Shown: positions 34,318 to 43,060, counted from the stretch's first letter. The stretch is 64,000 nt of DNA from a candidate division BRC1 bacterium HGW-BRC1-1 (GCA_002842095.1 PHCB01000003.1:62001-126000); one strand, 5' to 3'. A program made the numbers and translations. The notes: generated from the sequence alone by a model not told the origin.

Positions 34318-34894
34318 CCGGGACGCCGGATAAAGGAGCACGGACATTCCTGCCCGTGGCGGTGTTTAGAGCGTTTTCGATTCAAATGATTACAGACTCG
34401 TGGTGCACTGGGATGTCGAATTGTGACCGCCCATCCTTGTGGTAGGTGGCTACCACGGCATCGCCCGGGCACCCGATTCTACTGCCTCCCACTTGCCCAC
34501 TTCCTGGCTGATGGCAACTCCGGTGTGCAACCGGTGTGCAACCGGTGTGCAAGCGGTGTGCAAGCGGTGCAACCAGCGCGCAATCGGCAGGCCATTATCT
34601 ATTGGGCGGTCTGCATCCGGCCTCCATGCAGCCTCCAGTTTGCCCTGCACACACAGTCGCCCCGAACCCAATGCTCCAACTATTTCGAGATTGAAGGATA
34701 TGTTAACACTTACATCAAAACCGCTTTAGCGCATATCCAACGCATTGGAAAACCCGTTCTCCACTGGTTTGGAGCGCCGCCATCCATCGACCTTCAGGGC
34801 ATCCTCCGGGATGATTGGCAGGCACAACGCTTCTCGCCGCAAGCGAAACGGTTTCTTCGGCGTGATCGGTTCTGCTCCCACTACGCGGTCACTC
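34318..34894. other. 577-bp intergenic stretch with no supported gene
   Basis: Between the metal permease and the first pseudopilin. It holds the 11-bp tandem array at 34521-34573. A 176-codon plus-strand frame (34423-34953) crosses the array and runs into the pseudopilin, with Cys/Arg/His-rich composition unlike the neighbours, so I do not call it a gene. Confidence 0.5.
34521..34573. repeat. 11-bp tandem repeat CGGTGTGCAA[C/G]
   Basis: Units: CGGTGTGCAAC twice, CGGTGTGCAAG twice, then a shortened CGGTGCAAC. One base per helical turn short of a full 10.5, so the units face one side of the DNA. Function unknown. Confidence 0.85.
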
Positions 34895-35533
34895 TTACGG
34901 CTGCGGATAACCGGACAAACAGATTTCCGACCGGATCATGTCGCCTGTGCTGAAGGTTCCGTTTGTGGCGTCGTAGGGCCTGAAAACCGAAGAATAGGGA
35001 TAATTGAACGGTGGTTGTGTGGCAGGGCTGTGATAACCTTGTGGACCCATGGTCCCATCGGGGCCGGCCATTTGTACTCGATAGCCACCTACGTCGGCAC
35101 GCACCGCGCTGAGGAAATGTGACGGGGTTGGATTACCTGTATACATGGGGAATTCGGCTCCCCAGGTGGAGCCGGTGGATATGTATCGCATGTCGCACAT
35201 CTGCTCGAAGAGGGGATTTGATGCCCGGCGAAATGGATCCGGTACACGGTGGGTCGGCAGATATGCCACGGGGGTCGAGATTGTGTAGGGCAAATACCAG
35301 TATGAAAATTGAATGGAAGCAGGGAGATATGCGTTCACTCCATCATAGGGATATTTCCCGTAATCGGTCGCATAGGACTCCAGCGCCGTGGCCACCCTTC
35401 GCATGTCGGCGTGGGCCGACGCCACCTTTGTGCGCAGGATGGAGTCGTTTCTCTGGGAGATACCAATGGCCGCAATGATGGCGACCATCATCAGGGAAAT
35501 CATCAAATCGAAAAGTGTAAACCCTCGTTTCAT
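34895..35533 (-). CDS. Type II secretion/type IV pilin-like pseudopilin (major-type prepilin)
   Basis: 212 residues from ATG 35533, which has AGGTGA eight bases upstream. The prepilin signature is KRG-FTLFDLMISLMMVAIIAAIG: processing after the Gly would leave Phe at +1, and position +5 is Asp instead of the almost invariant Glu. After the hydrophobic helix comes an Ala/Arg helix and then a Tyr/Pro-rich globular domain ending YDATNGTFSTGDMIRSE. That last motif recurs, slightly varied, in the second pseudopilin at 40746. Such proteins form the periplasmic pseudopilus of secretion systems; the role of this one is unknown. Confidence 0.85.
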   Translation of the reverse strand: MKRGFTLFDLMISLMMVAIIAAIGISQRNDSILRTKVASAHADMRRVATALESYATDYGKYPYDGVNAYLPASIQFSYWYLPYTISTPVAYLPTHRVPDPFRRASNPLFEQMCDMRYISTGSTWGAEFPMYTGNPTPSHFLSAVRADVGGYRVQMAGPDGTMGPQGYHSPATQPPFNYPYSSVFRPYDATNGTFSTGDMIRSEICLSGYPQP

Positions 35534-35736
35534 TGCGTTCACCTGTTTGAGGGAGCATGGTCACTCAGTTGAATCCTGCTATTGACTTCCCACTGCGCAG
35601 GGTGCAATTGCAACCATAAACATTCAATCGGATGATTGTACGCGCGCCGGAGTTCTGGTTCGCAAAGTGCACGAACCCGTGAGTGGTCGACATAACAGAT
35701 GGCACGGTTGAGACAACCGGAGAGGCGGAATTACAG

Positions 35737-37086
35737 ATGAGGACCGAGATTTCTAACATCATCGTAACAACGTTGTTGGTGATTGCTCCCGGTTTGATGA
35801 GTGCCGCATCTCCGCCGGCTTTATTGTTTGCCGATACCAGCGGCACCTCGCGATCAGAAGCGCAGATCAGCGCGGCGGAGGGGGGCGCGGGTAACTGGGG
35901 CGTGCTGTGGACCAGCAATGCACCCGTGGGCATCGACGTGGGCATTCTTTTCCAGCGTTCGACCAATGACGGGGTGACGTGGTCGGCACCGCTGGACGTA
36001 AGTCTCGCGGGTGTGAATCCGACAGACACAGGCACCAATCCGATGCTTGCCACCGACGGCGGAAACACGTGGGTGGCAGCCTGGGATGCAACAGAGGATG
36101 CGGGTTCGGGCATGCAAACTCTGCGCAAGATTTTCGTCACACGCTCCGCCGACGGTGGCGCCAACTGGGCAACTCCGGTGGCCGTGAGCGAGGAACTGCC
36201 TTTCAACACGCGCTCTAATTACGAACCCTGCATCGGCACCGATGGCGCAGGCGTTTGGGTGGTGGTGTGGGAAGGCCGGGGAACCGGTCCGTTGATTAAC
36301 GAGCGTGATTCCGACCTCATATTTGCACGTTCAACGGACAACGGAGCCACGTGGTCGGCACCCGCTGTGCTGAATAGCAATGCGGCTACCGACACGAAGC
36401 AGGACCAGCGTCCGCGTTTGGCCACGGACAAGGCGGGCAAATGGATGGTGGCATGGATGGCGTACGGCACCAACGAAATGACCGTGCCCTATTCTCCGGC
36501 GAGCGATATCTACGTGGCGCGTTCCGCGGATAACGGCGCGACGTGGCAGGCCCCCATGTTGGTCAGCACGACCGGGGTACCAACGGATCGGACATTTGAC
36601 AATTACCCGGCAATCGTGTTTGCCGGCAGCGCAAAGTGGGCTGTGGCGTGGGATTCCACCGAAACAACACCGCCCCTGGTGCAGCCGGGCAGTCGCGTGT
36701 GGGCAAGCCGGTCCACCGATGACGGCGACACGTTCAGCGCGCCGGTGTGTGTGCAGCCGGGCACGGATTATATCGCCGCAACGCACGTGCAGGCAACCGT
36801 GGCAGGCAGCAGTTTGGTTCTTACGTGGGACGAAGCAGCGGCCAGCGATCCTCAGCCGCGGCTGAAGGGATCGTTTTCGTATGACGCGGGTGCAACGTGG
36901 ACCGCTCCGGGGCTGCTGACGAGTGATCCGGCCGGCGGTGGAACCCGCCCCGTGCCAGCGGGTGCGGCCGCGTCGGGACGCACGCTGGTCGCATGGCCGA
37001 CAGGCAGCGACAGCAGAGCCGGTGACTACTATCACATGTTCCTGGACGCAACCACGGCCGGCATCAACGATTGGATGCTGTGGTAG
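35737..37086 (+). CDS. Secreted Asp-box (BNR) repeat protein, sialidase-like
   Basis: 449 residues from ATG 35737; the longer frame from 35683 puts 18 residues in front of the signal peptide. Signal peptide about 1-25 (ending GLMSA). The rest is a beta-propeller built around Asp-box motifs: NDGVTWSAP, SADGGANWATP, STDNGATWSAP, SADNGATWQAP, STDDGDTFSAP, SYDAGATWTAP. Asp-boxes occur in sialidases and many other propeller proteins. The Arg triad, Tyr and Glu of sialidase catalysis cannot be identified with confidence, so activity is unproven. It stands alone, followed by a hairpin at 37150. Confidence 0.8.
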   Translation: MRTEISNIIVTTLLVIAPGLMSAASPPALLFADTSGTSRSEAQISAAEGGAGNWGVLWTSNAPVGIDVGILFQRSTNDGVTWSAPLDVSLAGVNPTDTGTNPMLATDGGNTWVAAWDATEDAGSGMQTLRKIFVTRSADGGANWATPVAVSEELPFNTRSNYEPCIGTDGAGVWVVVWEGRGTGPLINERDSDLIFARSTDNGATWSAPAVLNSNAATDTKQDQRPRLATDKAGKWMVAWMAYGTNEMTVPYSPASDIYVARSADNGATWQAPMLVSTTGVPTDRTFDNYPAIVFAGSAKWAVAWDSTETTPPLVQPGSRVWASRSTDDGDTFSAPVCVQPGTDYIAATHVQATVAGSSLVLTWDEAAASDPQPRLKGSFSYDAGATWTAPGLLTSDPAGGGTRPVPAGAAASGRTLVAWPTGSDSRAGDYYHMFLDATTAGINDWMLW

Positions 37087-37391
37087 GGTAGCGCGCGATC
37101 GGTTTGAATTTACCGCGCTGTAAATCATCGCGAGGTTTGTTTGTTGGTGGGGCGGACCTATGTGTCCGCCCTTTCAGCAGACAGGGCTCATGGTTTACAA
37201 AACAAGCGCATTACCGCCGGAAAGTGCTGAAGGTTCGTATAATCAGATTCCGCCATCCCTCCGGCGTGGGATGATTTGTTTCCGGCCCGTTTTCAGCCGT
37301 TTTCGTCCCATGCCTGTTTTCCCTTGAGTTTCCCTCCCATCCCTTTGAGAACTGTTTTCCGACTCACCAAAGCACTCTGGAGGTTACAGGG
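37087..37391. other. 305-bp intergenic stretch
   Basis: Contains the hairpin at 37150-37174, then GC-moderate sequence without repeats. No promoter for the next gene can be placed. Its last bases hold GGAGGT (37379-37384), the ribosome binding site of the gene at 37392. Confidence 0.4.
37150..37174 (+). terminator. Hairpin GGGCGGAC-CTATGT-GTCCGCCC-TTT
   Basis: A perfect 8-bp stem (37150-37157 with 37164-37171), six-base loop, three T after it. It may end transcription of the Asp-box gene. The unit GGGCGGACNNNNNNGTCCGCCC also has the look of a dispersed hairpin repeat. Confidence 0.55.
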
Positions 37392-38516
37392 ATGAGGAAA
37401 CTCCTCCTCGCAGGATTGACGCTGGCTGCAGCGTCCCTGGCAGTTGGCCAGGAAACGCAAGTCAGCAGCAACCCCGCGCACACTGTGGGCAACTACTCGG
37501 CGTATCGTTACGAGAGTTGCGCGGCACCGTGTCCGCCGGGAGATATCAACGCGGCCATTCCCCTCGTGGAATCCAAGCGCGTGCTGGATGAACTCGTCGA
37601 GTCGTCCTTCACAAGCAAGAACGTGGAAGAATGGACGAACCTCGCCCTTTACGCCGTAAAGGATCTCAACAAGGATGACGTAGCTGTCACGTTCGTCGAG
37701 CTTTGCCGCGAAAGCGGTGGCCCGCCCCATTTCGGCCATCTCTACGGCAACGAACCCTTCTACGCTTCCAGCGTGGCCAAGCTGTTTTGGGCCACGGCGC
37801 TCTACAACACGCTGGCGCAGAACAACCTCGAGTTGAGCCTGCCTCTTCGCAAAGACGTGGGAGCCATGCTGCATCTCGATGACCACGACGCCACGAACCG
37901 TGTGGTGGATTTTGTGACGGCCACCGAGAGCGGAGCCGAGCTGCCCAAGGCAGACTTCTTCGCCTTCGCGAAAAAACGCGGCTACACCAACTGGATGTTC
38001 CGCTGCATCGGGTTCCAGAACTTCAACGTGAACCAGAAAATGTGGCCGTGCGATCCGTTCGGACGCGACCTGCAATTGCTGGGGCTGCGGTTGAACCAGA
38101 ACTTCGAGAACTCGAACCGCGTAACATCCAATCACGCCGCGGCGCTGATGTATCTGTTGCGTGAAAACGCCATCGCGTCGCAACGCGCAAGCTGCGACAT
38201 CATGCAGAACATCGAACGCAGCGTGCCCCAAAAGAAGATCGGCAACCTGCAAGGGATCGCCGACGGTCTGCCCCCGGGCAGCAAGCTTTGGAGCATGCAA
38301 GGCTACACGGCCAGCAACTTCAACGAAGTGGCCCTCGTAACCCTGCCCAACCACAAGCAATACATCCTGTCGGTTATGACCCGCTACCCGGGCACCTATC
38401 CGACCACCTTCATTATGGAGTTGAGCCGCATCGTGGCCCATCGCCAGATGACCCGCACCGGCGACGACACGCCCTCCGATGGCGGCCTCCTGGCCCGCCC
38501 CCGCTCAGGCGAGTAA
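37392..38516 (+). CDS. Secreted serine hydrolase of the class A beta-lactamase fold, catalytic motifs altered
   Basis: 374 residues, with GGAGGT in front of the ATG. Signal peptide about 1-19. The region FYASSVAKLFW holds S127-x-x-K130, the nucleophile motif of beta-lactamases and penicillin-binding proteins (PF13354-like context). MLHLDDHDATNRVVDFV aligns with the SDN loop, which reads DDH here, and GSKLWSMQGYT takes the place of the KTG motif. The fold is therefore likely, but two of three catalytic motifs are missing, so beta-lactam hydrolysis is doubtful. Seven or so Cys (for example the CAAPC pair) could form disulfides. Function unknown. A perfect terminator follows. Confidence 0.7.
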   Translation: MRKLLLAGLTLAAASLAVGQETQVSSNPAHTVGNYSAYRYESCAAPCPPGDINAAIPLVESKRVLDELVESSFTSKNVEEWTNLALYAVKDLNKDDVAVTFVELCRESGGPPHFGHLYGNEPFYASSVAKLFWATALYNTLAQNNLELSLPLRKDVGAMLHLDDHDATNRVVDFVTATESGAELPKADFFAFAKKRGYTNWMFRCIGFQNFNVNQKMWPCDPFGRDLQLLGLRLNQNFENSNRVTSNHAAALMYLLRENAIASQRASCDIMQNIERSVPQKKIGNLQGIADGLPPGSKLWSMQGYTASNFNEVALVTLPNHKQYILSVMTRYPGTYPTTFIMELSRIVAHRQMTRTGDDTPSDGGLLARPRSGE

Positions 38517-38553
38517 CCACCACCGGTCAACAGACCAACGACCCAAATAGTAA

Positions 38554-38599
38554 CCGCCCGGAGTTTCGGAAACAAACCGAAACTCCGGGCGGATTTTTT
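38554..38599 (+). terminator. Strong intrinsic terminator
   Basis: A perfect 16-bp stem (38554-38569 with 38577-38592) around AAACAAA, then one A and six T. The clearest terminator in the window. Confidence 0.93.
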
Positions 38600-38612
38600 A
38601 TATAATCTCTTT

Positions 38613-38650
38613 TGCTTCTCTTTGCGCTCTTTGCGCCTTTGCGTCTAAGC
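38613..38650. repeat. GCAAAGAN repeat, reverse orientation (copy 4)
   Basis: Reads CTCTTTGCGCTCTTTGCGCC and continues CTTTGCGTCTAAGC. It overlaps the last codons of the DAHP synthase gene, so the repeat supplies the C-terminal residues of that protein. Confidence 0.75.
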
Positions 38651-39709
38651 TTTTCCCGCCATCCGGTCCGCCAGACCCTTCCACATATCCACGATCAGCT
38701 CCTCGGTTTTCTCCCAACCCAGGCAGGGGTCGGTTACCGATACGCCGTACGTCATCTTGGCGGGATCCGCGTTCAGCTTCTGGTTACCCTCGCACAGATG
38801 GCTTTCGAGCATCACGCCCATCAGGTCGCGGTTGCCTTCCCTCACCTGGCGCAACACGTCGCGGCACACGCGTTCCTGCCGCTTGAATTCCTTGCACGTG
38901 TTCGCGTGGCTGCAGTCCACCATGATGCGCCGCTCCAGTCCCGCCTGCTCCATCATCTGCGCGGCGTCTTCCACCATGTCGGCGTAGTAGTTCGGACCAC
39001 TCCGTCCGCCGCGCAGGATCAGGTGCCCCAGCGGGTTTCCCTTCGTGTGCACCACGCAGGTGCTGCCGTCGTCGTCGATGCCCAGAAACGTGTGCTTGCT
39101 GCGCGACGACAACATCGCGTCGATGGCCGTCTGGATGCTGCCGTCCGTGCCATTCTTGAAACCCACGGGCATCGACACACCGCTCGACATCTGCCGGTGG
39201 GTCTGGCTCTCCGTCGTGCGTGCGCCGATGGATGCCCACGTAATCAGTCCCGCGATATACTGCGGCGTGATCGGGTCCAGCAGTTCCGTGCCGGCCGGAA
39301 GTCCCATCTCGTTCACGCGCATCAAAATCCGTCGCGCCACCTTCAAGCCCGTTTCCATGTCGAACGTGCCATCCAGGCGCGGGTCGTTGATGAGCCCCTT
39401 CCACCCGATGGTAGTGCGTGGTTTCTCAAAATAAATCCGCATGACAATCAGCACTCGGTCGGCGACCCGGTCGCTCAGCGCCTTCAGGCGCCCGGCATAT
39501 TCATAGGCGGCCTTCTCGTCGTGGATGCTGCACGGCCCCACCACCACCAACATGCGGGCGTCTTCGCCGCGCAGGATGCGCGCCACCGCCTCGCGTCCTG
39601 CTGCCACTGTCTCCAGCGCTGCTTCTGTGTCGGGGAGTTGCGCCACAATTTCGCGCGGCGGCACGAGCGAATCGAAACGCTCGATGTTCAGATTCTGCGT
39701 ATTTTTCAT
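38645..39709 (-). CDS. 3-deoxy-7-phosphoheptulonate (DAHP) synthase, class I
   Basis: 354 residues, the AroF/AroG/AroH type. Motifs: VVGPCSIHD (about 55-63), LMRVNEMGLPAGTELLDP, IGARTTESQTHRQMSSG and DCSHANTCKEF, which supplies metal-binding residues. It joins phosphoenolpyruvate and erythrose-4-phosphate as the first step of the shikimate pathway. Which of the three paralogue types (feedback by Phe, Tyr or Trp) cannot be read off. The gene has no Shine-Dalgarno sequence; TTATAT ends 9 bases before the ATG, so its transcript may also be leaderless. Confidence 0.95.
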   Translation of the reverse strand: MKNTQNLNIERFDSLVPPREIVAQLPDTEAALETVAAGREAVARILRGEDARMLVVVGPCSIHDEKAAYEYAGRLKALSDRVADRVLIVMRIYFEKPRTTIGWKGLINDPRLDGTFDMETGLKVARRILMRVNEMGLPAGTELLDPITPQYIAGLITWASIGARTTESQTHRQMSSGVSMPVGFKNGTDGSIQTAIDAMLSSRSKHTFLGIDDDGSTCVVHTKGNPLGHLILRGGRSGPNYYADMVEDAAQMMEQAGLERRIMVDCSHANTCKEFKRQERVCRDVLRQVREGNRDLMGVMLESHLCEGNQKLNADPAKMTYGVSVTDPCLGWEKTEELIVDMWKGLADRMAGKA

Positions 39710-39888
39710 GATGGAAGATATAACGGCACAAGCGCGCCAAATGTTTATAGAAACTTCTTCATCCTCTTAAAATATTTCCCCCTCAAAGGCGTTGACCACC
39801 GCCCCTGAACATCGCACGTTGCACCCGACTTCAAAAAATATCGCGTGCTTTACGCCCGCTGCCCACTGCCAAGGAGCCTTCCGCAATC

Positions 39889-40707
39889 ATGGAAATCATC
39901 ATCGTAGCTGACGCCCAGCAAATGTCCGAAATGGCCGCCGGTATCATCCGCGACCAAATCTTGGTGAAACCCGACTGCGTGCTGGGCCTCGCCACGGGAA
40001 GCACCCCCGAGGCCACGTACAAGCGCCTCGTGCGCCACCACACCGAGGACGGCCTCGACTTCTCGCAGGTAACGACGTTCAACCTCGACGAATACCTCGG
40101 CCTGCCCCCCACCCACGAGCAAAGCTACCACACGTTCATGCAGGACCGCCTCTTCAACCACGTAAACGTCGACCCCACCCGCGTGCACGTGCCCAAGGGT
40201 ATGAGCGCCGACCCCGAGGCGTTCGCGTCGTGGTATGAAGACGAGATCGAGGCGTCCGGCGGTATCGACCTCCAACTACTCGGCATCGGGGGCGACGGCC
40301 ACATCGGTTTCAACGAGCCGGGCAGCTCGCTGTCCAGCCGCACCCGCGTAAAGACCCTCACCAAACAAACCATCGAGGACAACGCCCGCCTCTTCTTCGG
40401 CGAGGGCCAGGAACACCTTGTGCCACGCTTCTCCATCACCATGGGCGTCGCCACCATCCTCGATGCCCAGCGCATTCTGCTGCTGGCCGCCGGAGCCCAG
40501 AAAGCCCCCATCTGCCAGAAGTTCATCGAGGGCCCCGTCACCTCCATGGTCACCGCCAGCGCCCTGCAACTGCACCCCGCCGTAACAGTGATTCTCGACG
40601 AAGCCGCCGCATCAAAACTGGAGCATCGCGGCTATTACAAATGGGTGCAGGAGCAGAAAAAAGAGGAGTACCCGGCAGCCCTGCGGCGCATTGCCCAGGC
40701 CCTGTGA
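39889..40707 (+). CDS. nagB: Glucosamine-6-phosphate deaminase NagB
   Basis: 272 residues. Motifs: LGLATGSTPEATY, FNLDEYLGLPP with the catalytic Asp, and GIGGDGHIGFNEPG. It converts glucosamine-6-phosphate into fructose-6-phosphate and ammonia, feeding amino sugars to glycolysis. AAGGAG about 14 bases before the ATG serves as ribosome binding site. It has no nagA or transporter neighbours. The length matches the E. coli enzyme (266); the C-terminal extension of some eukaryotic forms is absent. Confidence 0.96.
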   Translation: MEIIIVADAQQMSEMAAGIIRDQILVKPDCVLGLATGSTPEATYKRLVRHHTEDGLDFSQVTTFNLDEYLGLPPTHEQSYHTFMQDRLFNHVNVDPTRVHVPKGMSADPEAFASWYEDEIEASGGIDLQLLGIGGDGHIGFNEPGSSLSSRTRVKTLTKQTIEDNARLFFGEGQEHLVPRFSITMGVATILDAQRILLLAAGAQKAPICQKFIEGPVTSMVTASALQLHPAVTVILDEAAASKLEHRGYYKWVQEQKKEEYPAALRRIAQAL

Positions 40708-40745
40708 ACCGCAGGGGCGTCGGGCGAAGGGGCGGGCCCGGCCTG

Positions 40746-41357
40746 TTACTTCGCCTGAAAGTCGCTCAGACGGAAGAGGTCGCCGTTGCTGATGGTGCCG
40801 TTGGTGGTGTCGTATTCGATGTAACGGAAAAAGGCCTCATTCACCTTCGCGCCATCGGCGCTGAAAAGCTGGGGTGAGTAGCCGGGGTAGAAACGAAGGG
40901 CCTGATTGTCGGGCTCGTAGTTATCCGTATCGTCATTGTCGCTGCCGGCACCAGGGTTGTCGGTGGAATAGGTGTCGATGTCGATGTCGGGCCCGTTGCT
41001 GGCGATGACATAACGCGACGGGTGGTCGATGGGCATGGCGCCGTAGCGATAGTACCGCTGGCGTTGGAACCCTCCACCGCTGGATTGCTGCAGCCGGAAG
41101 ACGTCCCGCGGGACGCTGCTCATGTACTGGATGGGCGTGGTAATGGTGTTGAGGCGGGTGAAAATGTCGGGGTACCCGTTATAATCGACGTGGTATTGCT
41201 CGAGGGCGGTGGTCATGGTGCGCATGTCGGCCTTTGCACGTGAAACCTTGCTGCGTACCTGCGCCTCCATGAAGTTGGGCACGGCAATGGCCGCGAGGAT
41301 GGCGATAATGGCCACCACGATGAGGAGTTCGATGAGGGTGAAGCCTTTGCGAAACAT
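40746..41357 (-). CDS. Type II secretion/type IV pilin-like pseudopilin with TNGT signature
   Basis: 203 residues from ATG 41357; the longer frame from 41429 runs into the ATGGAC array and codes an unlikely Ser/Pro/His stretch. Prepilin signature RKG-FTLIELLIVVAIIAILAAIAVPNF with the normal Glu at +5. The C-terminal domain is Tyr/Asp-rich (a run DSDNDDTDNYEPD-like) and ends EYDTTNGTISNGDLFRLSDF, close to the end of the pseudopilin at 34895. Convergent with nagB. Structural part of a pseudopilus or a pilin-like surface protein. Confidence 0.9.
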   Translation of the reverse strand: MFRKGFTLIELLIVVAIIAILAAIAVPNFMEAQVRSKVSRAKADMRTMTTALEQYHVDYNGYPDIFTRLNTITTPIQYMSSVPRDVFRLQQSSGGGFQRQRYYRYGAMPIDHPSRYVIASNGPDIDIDTYSTDNPGAGSDNDDTDNYEPDNQALRFYPGYSPQLFSADGAKVNEAFFRYIEYDTTNGTISNGDLFRLSDFQAK

Positions 41358-41403
41358 TGGGAAGGTGCTCCTGTGGGGGGGATGGGGTTGGGGGTGGGGC
41401 GGG

Positions 41404-41448
41404 ATGGACGAAATGGACGATATGGACACTATGGACGCAATGGACCAT
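41404..41448. repeat. 9-bp tandem repeat ATGGACNNN (five perfect units)
   Basis: Units ATGGAC followed by GAA, GAT, ACT, GCA, CAT. It begins 47 bp before the start codon of the minus-strand pseudopilin. Same core and period as 29099-29143 in the other orientation. Confidence 0.85.
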
Positions 41449-41486
41449 GGTGGCGGGATGGGGTTGTGGGGCCGTGGCAGAATTAA

Positions 41487-42044
41487 TTATCTGCCGGGCT
41501 GCTGGCCACCACCACCGCCGGGTTGCTGACCGCCGCCGGGGCCACCGCGTCCGCCGCCGCGCTGGGGGCGTTTGGCGCGGTAGCGTTCGTATTCTTCTTT
41601 TCCGAGAGCTGCTTTAACTTTCTGGTCGCGCTGCGCGCGCTGGGTGCCCATGAACTCGCGGATCTTTTCGCGCTGTTCGGGGGTTGCAATTTCCTCGAAC
41701 CCGCCCATGCGTCCGGGGCCCATACCTGTTCCGGAAGTGGCCCGGTCGCGCCACGCACCGCGGGTGGTGTTGGGGTCGCGGTTCTCCATGCGCTTGCGCA
41801 TTTCTTCCATACCTTTTTCCATGGCGGCGACCTGCGTGGTGGAAAAATCGGCATAAGCGGCGGCGGTCTTCATGAGATCGCGCATTTCAGCCGGGTCGGG
41901 ACGCTGGAATTCTTCGGTTTGCCCGTTGTTGGCCTTGGCTCCGGGCGTAACATTCTTGGCCCGTTGATAAGTCCAGCCACCCGCGGCAATGATTACCAGG
42001 CCGATGACAGCCATTTTAAGTCCGTTGTGGTTGTTGTCACTCAT
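41487..42044 (-). CDS. Single-pass membrane protein with Gly-rich tail (Spy/CpxP-like helical region)
   Basis: 185 residues. One membrane helix at about 9-25, then a Glu/Arg/Met-rich helical domain with two helix pairs (for example EMRDLMKTAAAYADFSTTQ and ATPEQREKIREFMGTQRAQR), reminiscent of LTxxQ/Spy-type periplasmic proteins. The last 30 residues are Gly/Gln/Arg-rich. GAGGAA nine bases before the ATG is the ribosome binding site. Function unknown; it lies between the pseudopilin and rph. Confidence 0.6.
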   Translation of the reverse strand: MSDNNHNGLKMAVIGLVIIAAGGWTYQRAKNVTPGAKANNGQTEEFQRPDPAEMRDLMKTAAAYADFSTTQVAAMEKGMEEMRKRMENRDPNTTRGAWRDRATSGTGMGPGRMGGFEEIATPEQREKIREFMGTQRAQRDQKVKAALGKEEYERYRAKRPQRGGGRGGPGGGQQPGGGGGQQPGR

Positions 42045-42301
42045 GTCGCTATTTCCTCAATGTGATGATTTCTCTAAAGGGAAAGAGGATGAGCAAATGT
42101 CGCGCCGAGGGGTGTGGGTTCGGAAACGCAATGTAATCAGAGTCTTGCGAAATCCTGTCCATGATAGATGGTTCGTTCAGGTGCGACGATGTACGTTTCG
42201 GTACAATTAGAGACGGACCGGTGTGGATTCCCGCAATGAGGCTTGCATGACCCGCCCCACTGCTGGCGAATGCTTTCCAAACAAACTATCTGATTTCGAA
42301 T

Positions 42302-43042
42302 ATGAAAGCGAGCTTGCCCCCCATGCGCATTGACGGACGCGCCACCGACGAAAAACGACCCGTGATCATCACGCCGGGTTACGCAAAATACGCCGAGGGC
42401 AGCGCCCTCGTGGAGGTGGGCGAAACGCGCGTGCTGTGTACCGCCACCGTGGAAAACAGGGTGCCGCCCTTCCTGCGCGACCAGGCCCAGGGATGGGTGA
42501 CGGCGGAATACGCCATGCTGCCGCGCTCGAGCAAGCAACGCATCACGCGCGAAGTGACCAAGGGCCACCCGGGGGGGCGGACGTATGAGATCCAGCGCCT
42601 GATCGGGCGCAGCCTGCGCTGTGTGACGGATATGCGCCGGCTGGGTGAGCGCACCATCACGGTGGATTGCGACGTGATTCAAGCCGACGGCGGAACACGC
42701 ACGGCGGCCATCACCGGTGGATTTGTGGCGCTGGCTCTGGCCGTGAAAAAGATGCGCGCCGATGCGCTCATTGGCGCCGGGGTGCTGACAGATTTTCTCG
42801 CCGCCACCAGCGTGGGAATGGTGGAGGGGCGCCCGGTGCTGGACCTTAACTACGCCGAGGATTCTCAGGCCGAGGTGGACATGAACCTGATCATGACGGG
42901 CAGCGGCAAGTTCGTGGAGCTACAGGGCACCGCCGAGCGCCAGCCCTTCGATGACGAAGCCCTCATGGAAATGCTGCGGCTGGGGCGTCTGGGCGCGCAG
43001 CAATTGATAGGCATGCAGCGAGAGATTCTGGGGGACTTGTAA
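42302..43042 (+). CDS. rph: Ribonuclease PH
   Basis: 246 residues; an internal ATG at 42323 would give the MRIDGR start seen in many RNase PH. Motifs: [44 protein letters not shown] (phosphate and active site). It is a phosphorolytic 3'-5' exoribonuclease that trims tRNA 3' ends. No rdgB or other usual neighbour is present. The 3' end is followed by the GCAAAGAN repeat at 43061. Confidence 0.95.
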   Translation: MKASLPPMRIDGRATDEKRPVIITPGYAKYAEGSALVEVGETRVLCTATVENRVPPFLRDQAQGWVTAEYAMLPRSSKQRITREVTKGHPGGRTYEIQRLIGRSLRCVTDMRRLGERTITVDCDVIQADGGTRTAAITGGFVALALAVKKMRADALIGAGVLTDFLAATSVGMVEGRPVLDLNYAEDSQAEVDMNLIMTGSGKFVELQGTAERQPFDDEALMEMLRLGRLGAQQLIGMQREILGDL

Positions 43043-43060
43043 GTCGGGATAAATGCCCCA

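Noticed and set aside
34423-34953. 176-codon plus-strand frame after the metal transporter operon
   Set aside because: It passes through the 11-bp tandem array, is rich in Cys, Arg, His and overlaps the pseudopilin on the other strand. No ribosome binding site or family motif.
37392-38516. Functional beta-lactamase (antibiotic resistance gene)
   Set aside because: SDN and KTG motifs are absent; only SxxK remains, so resistance cannot be claimed.
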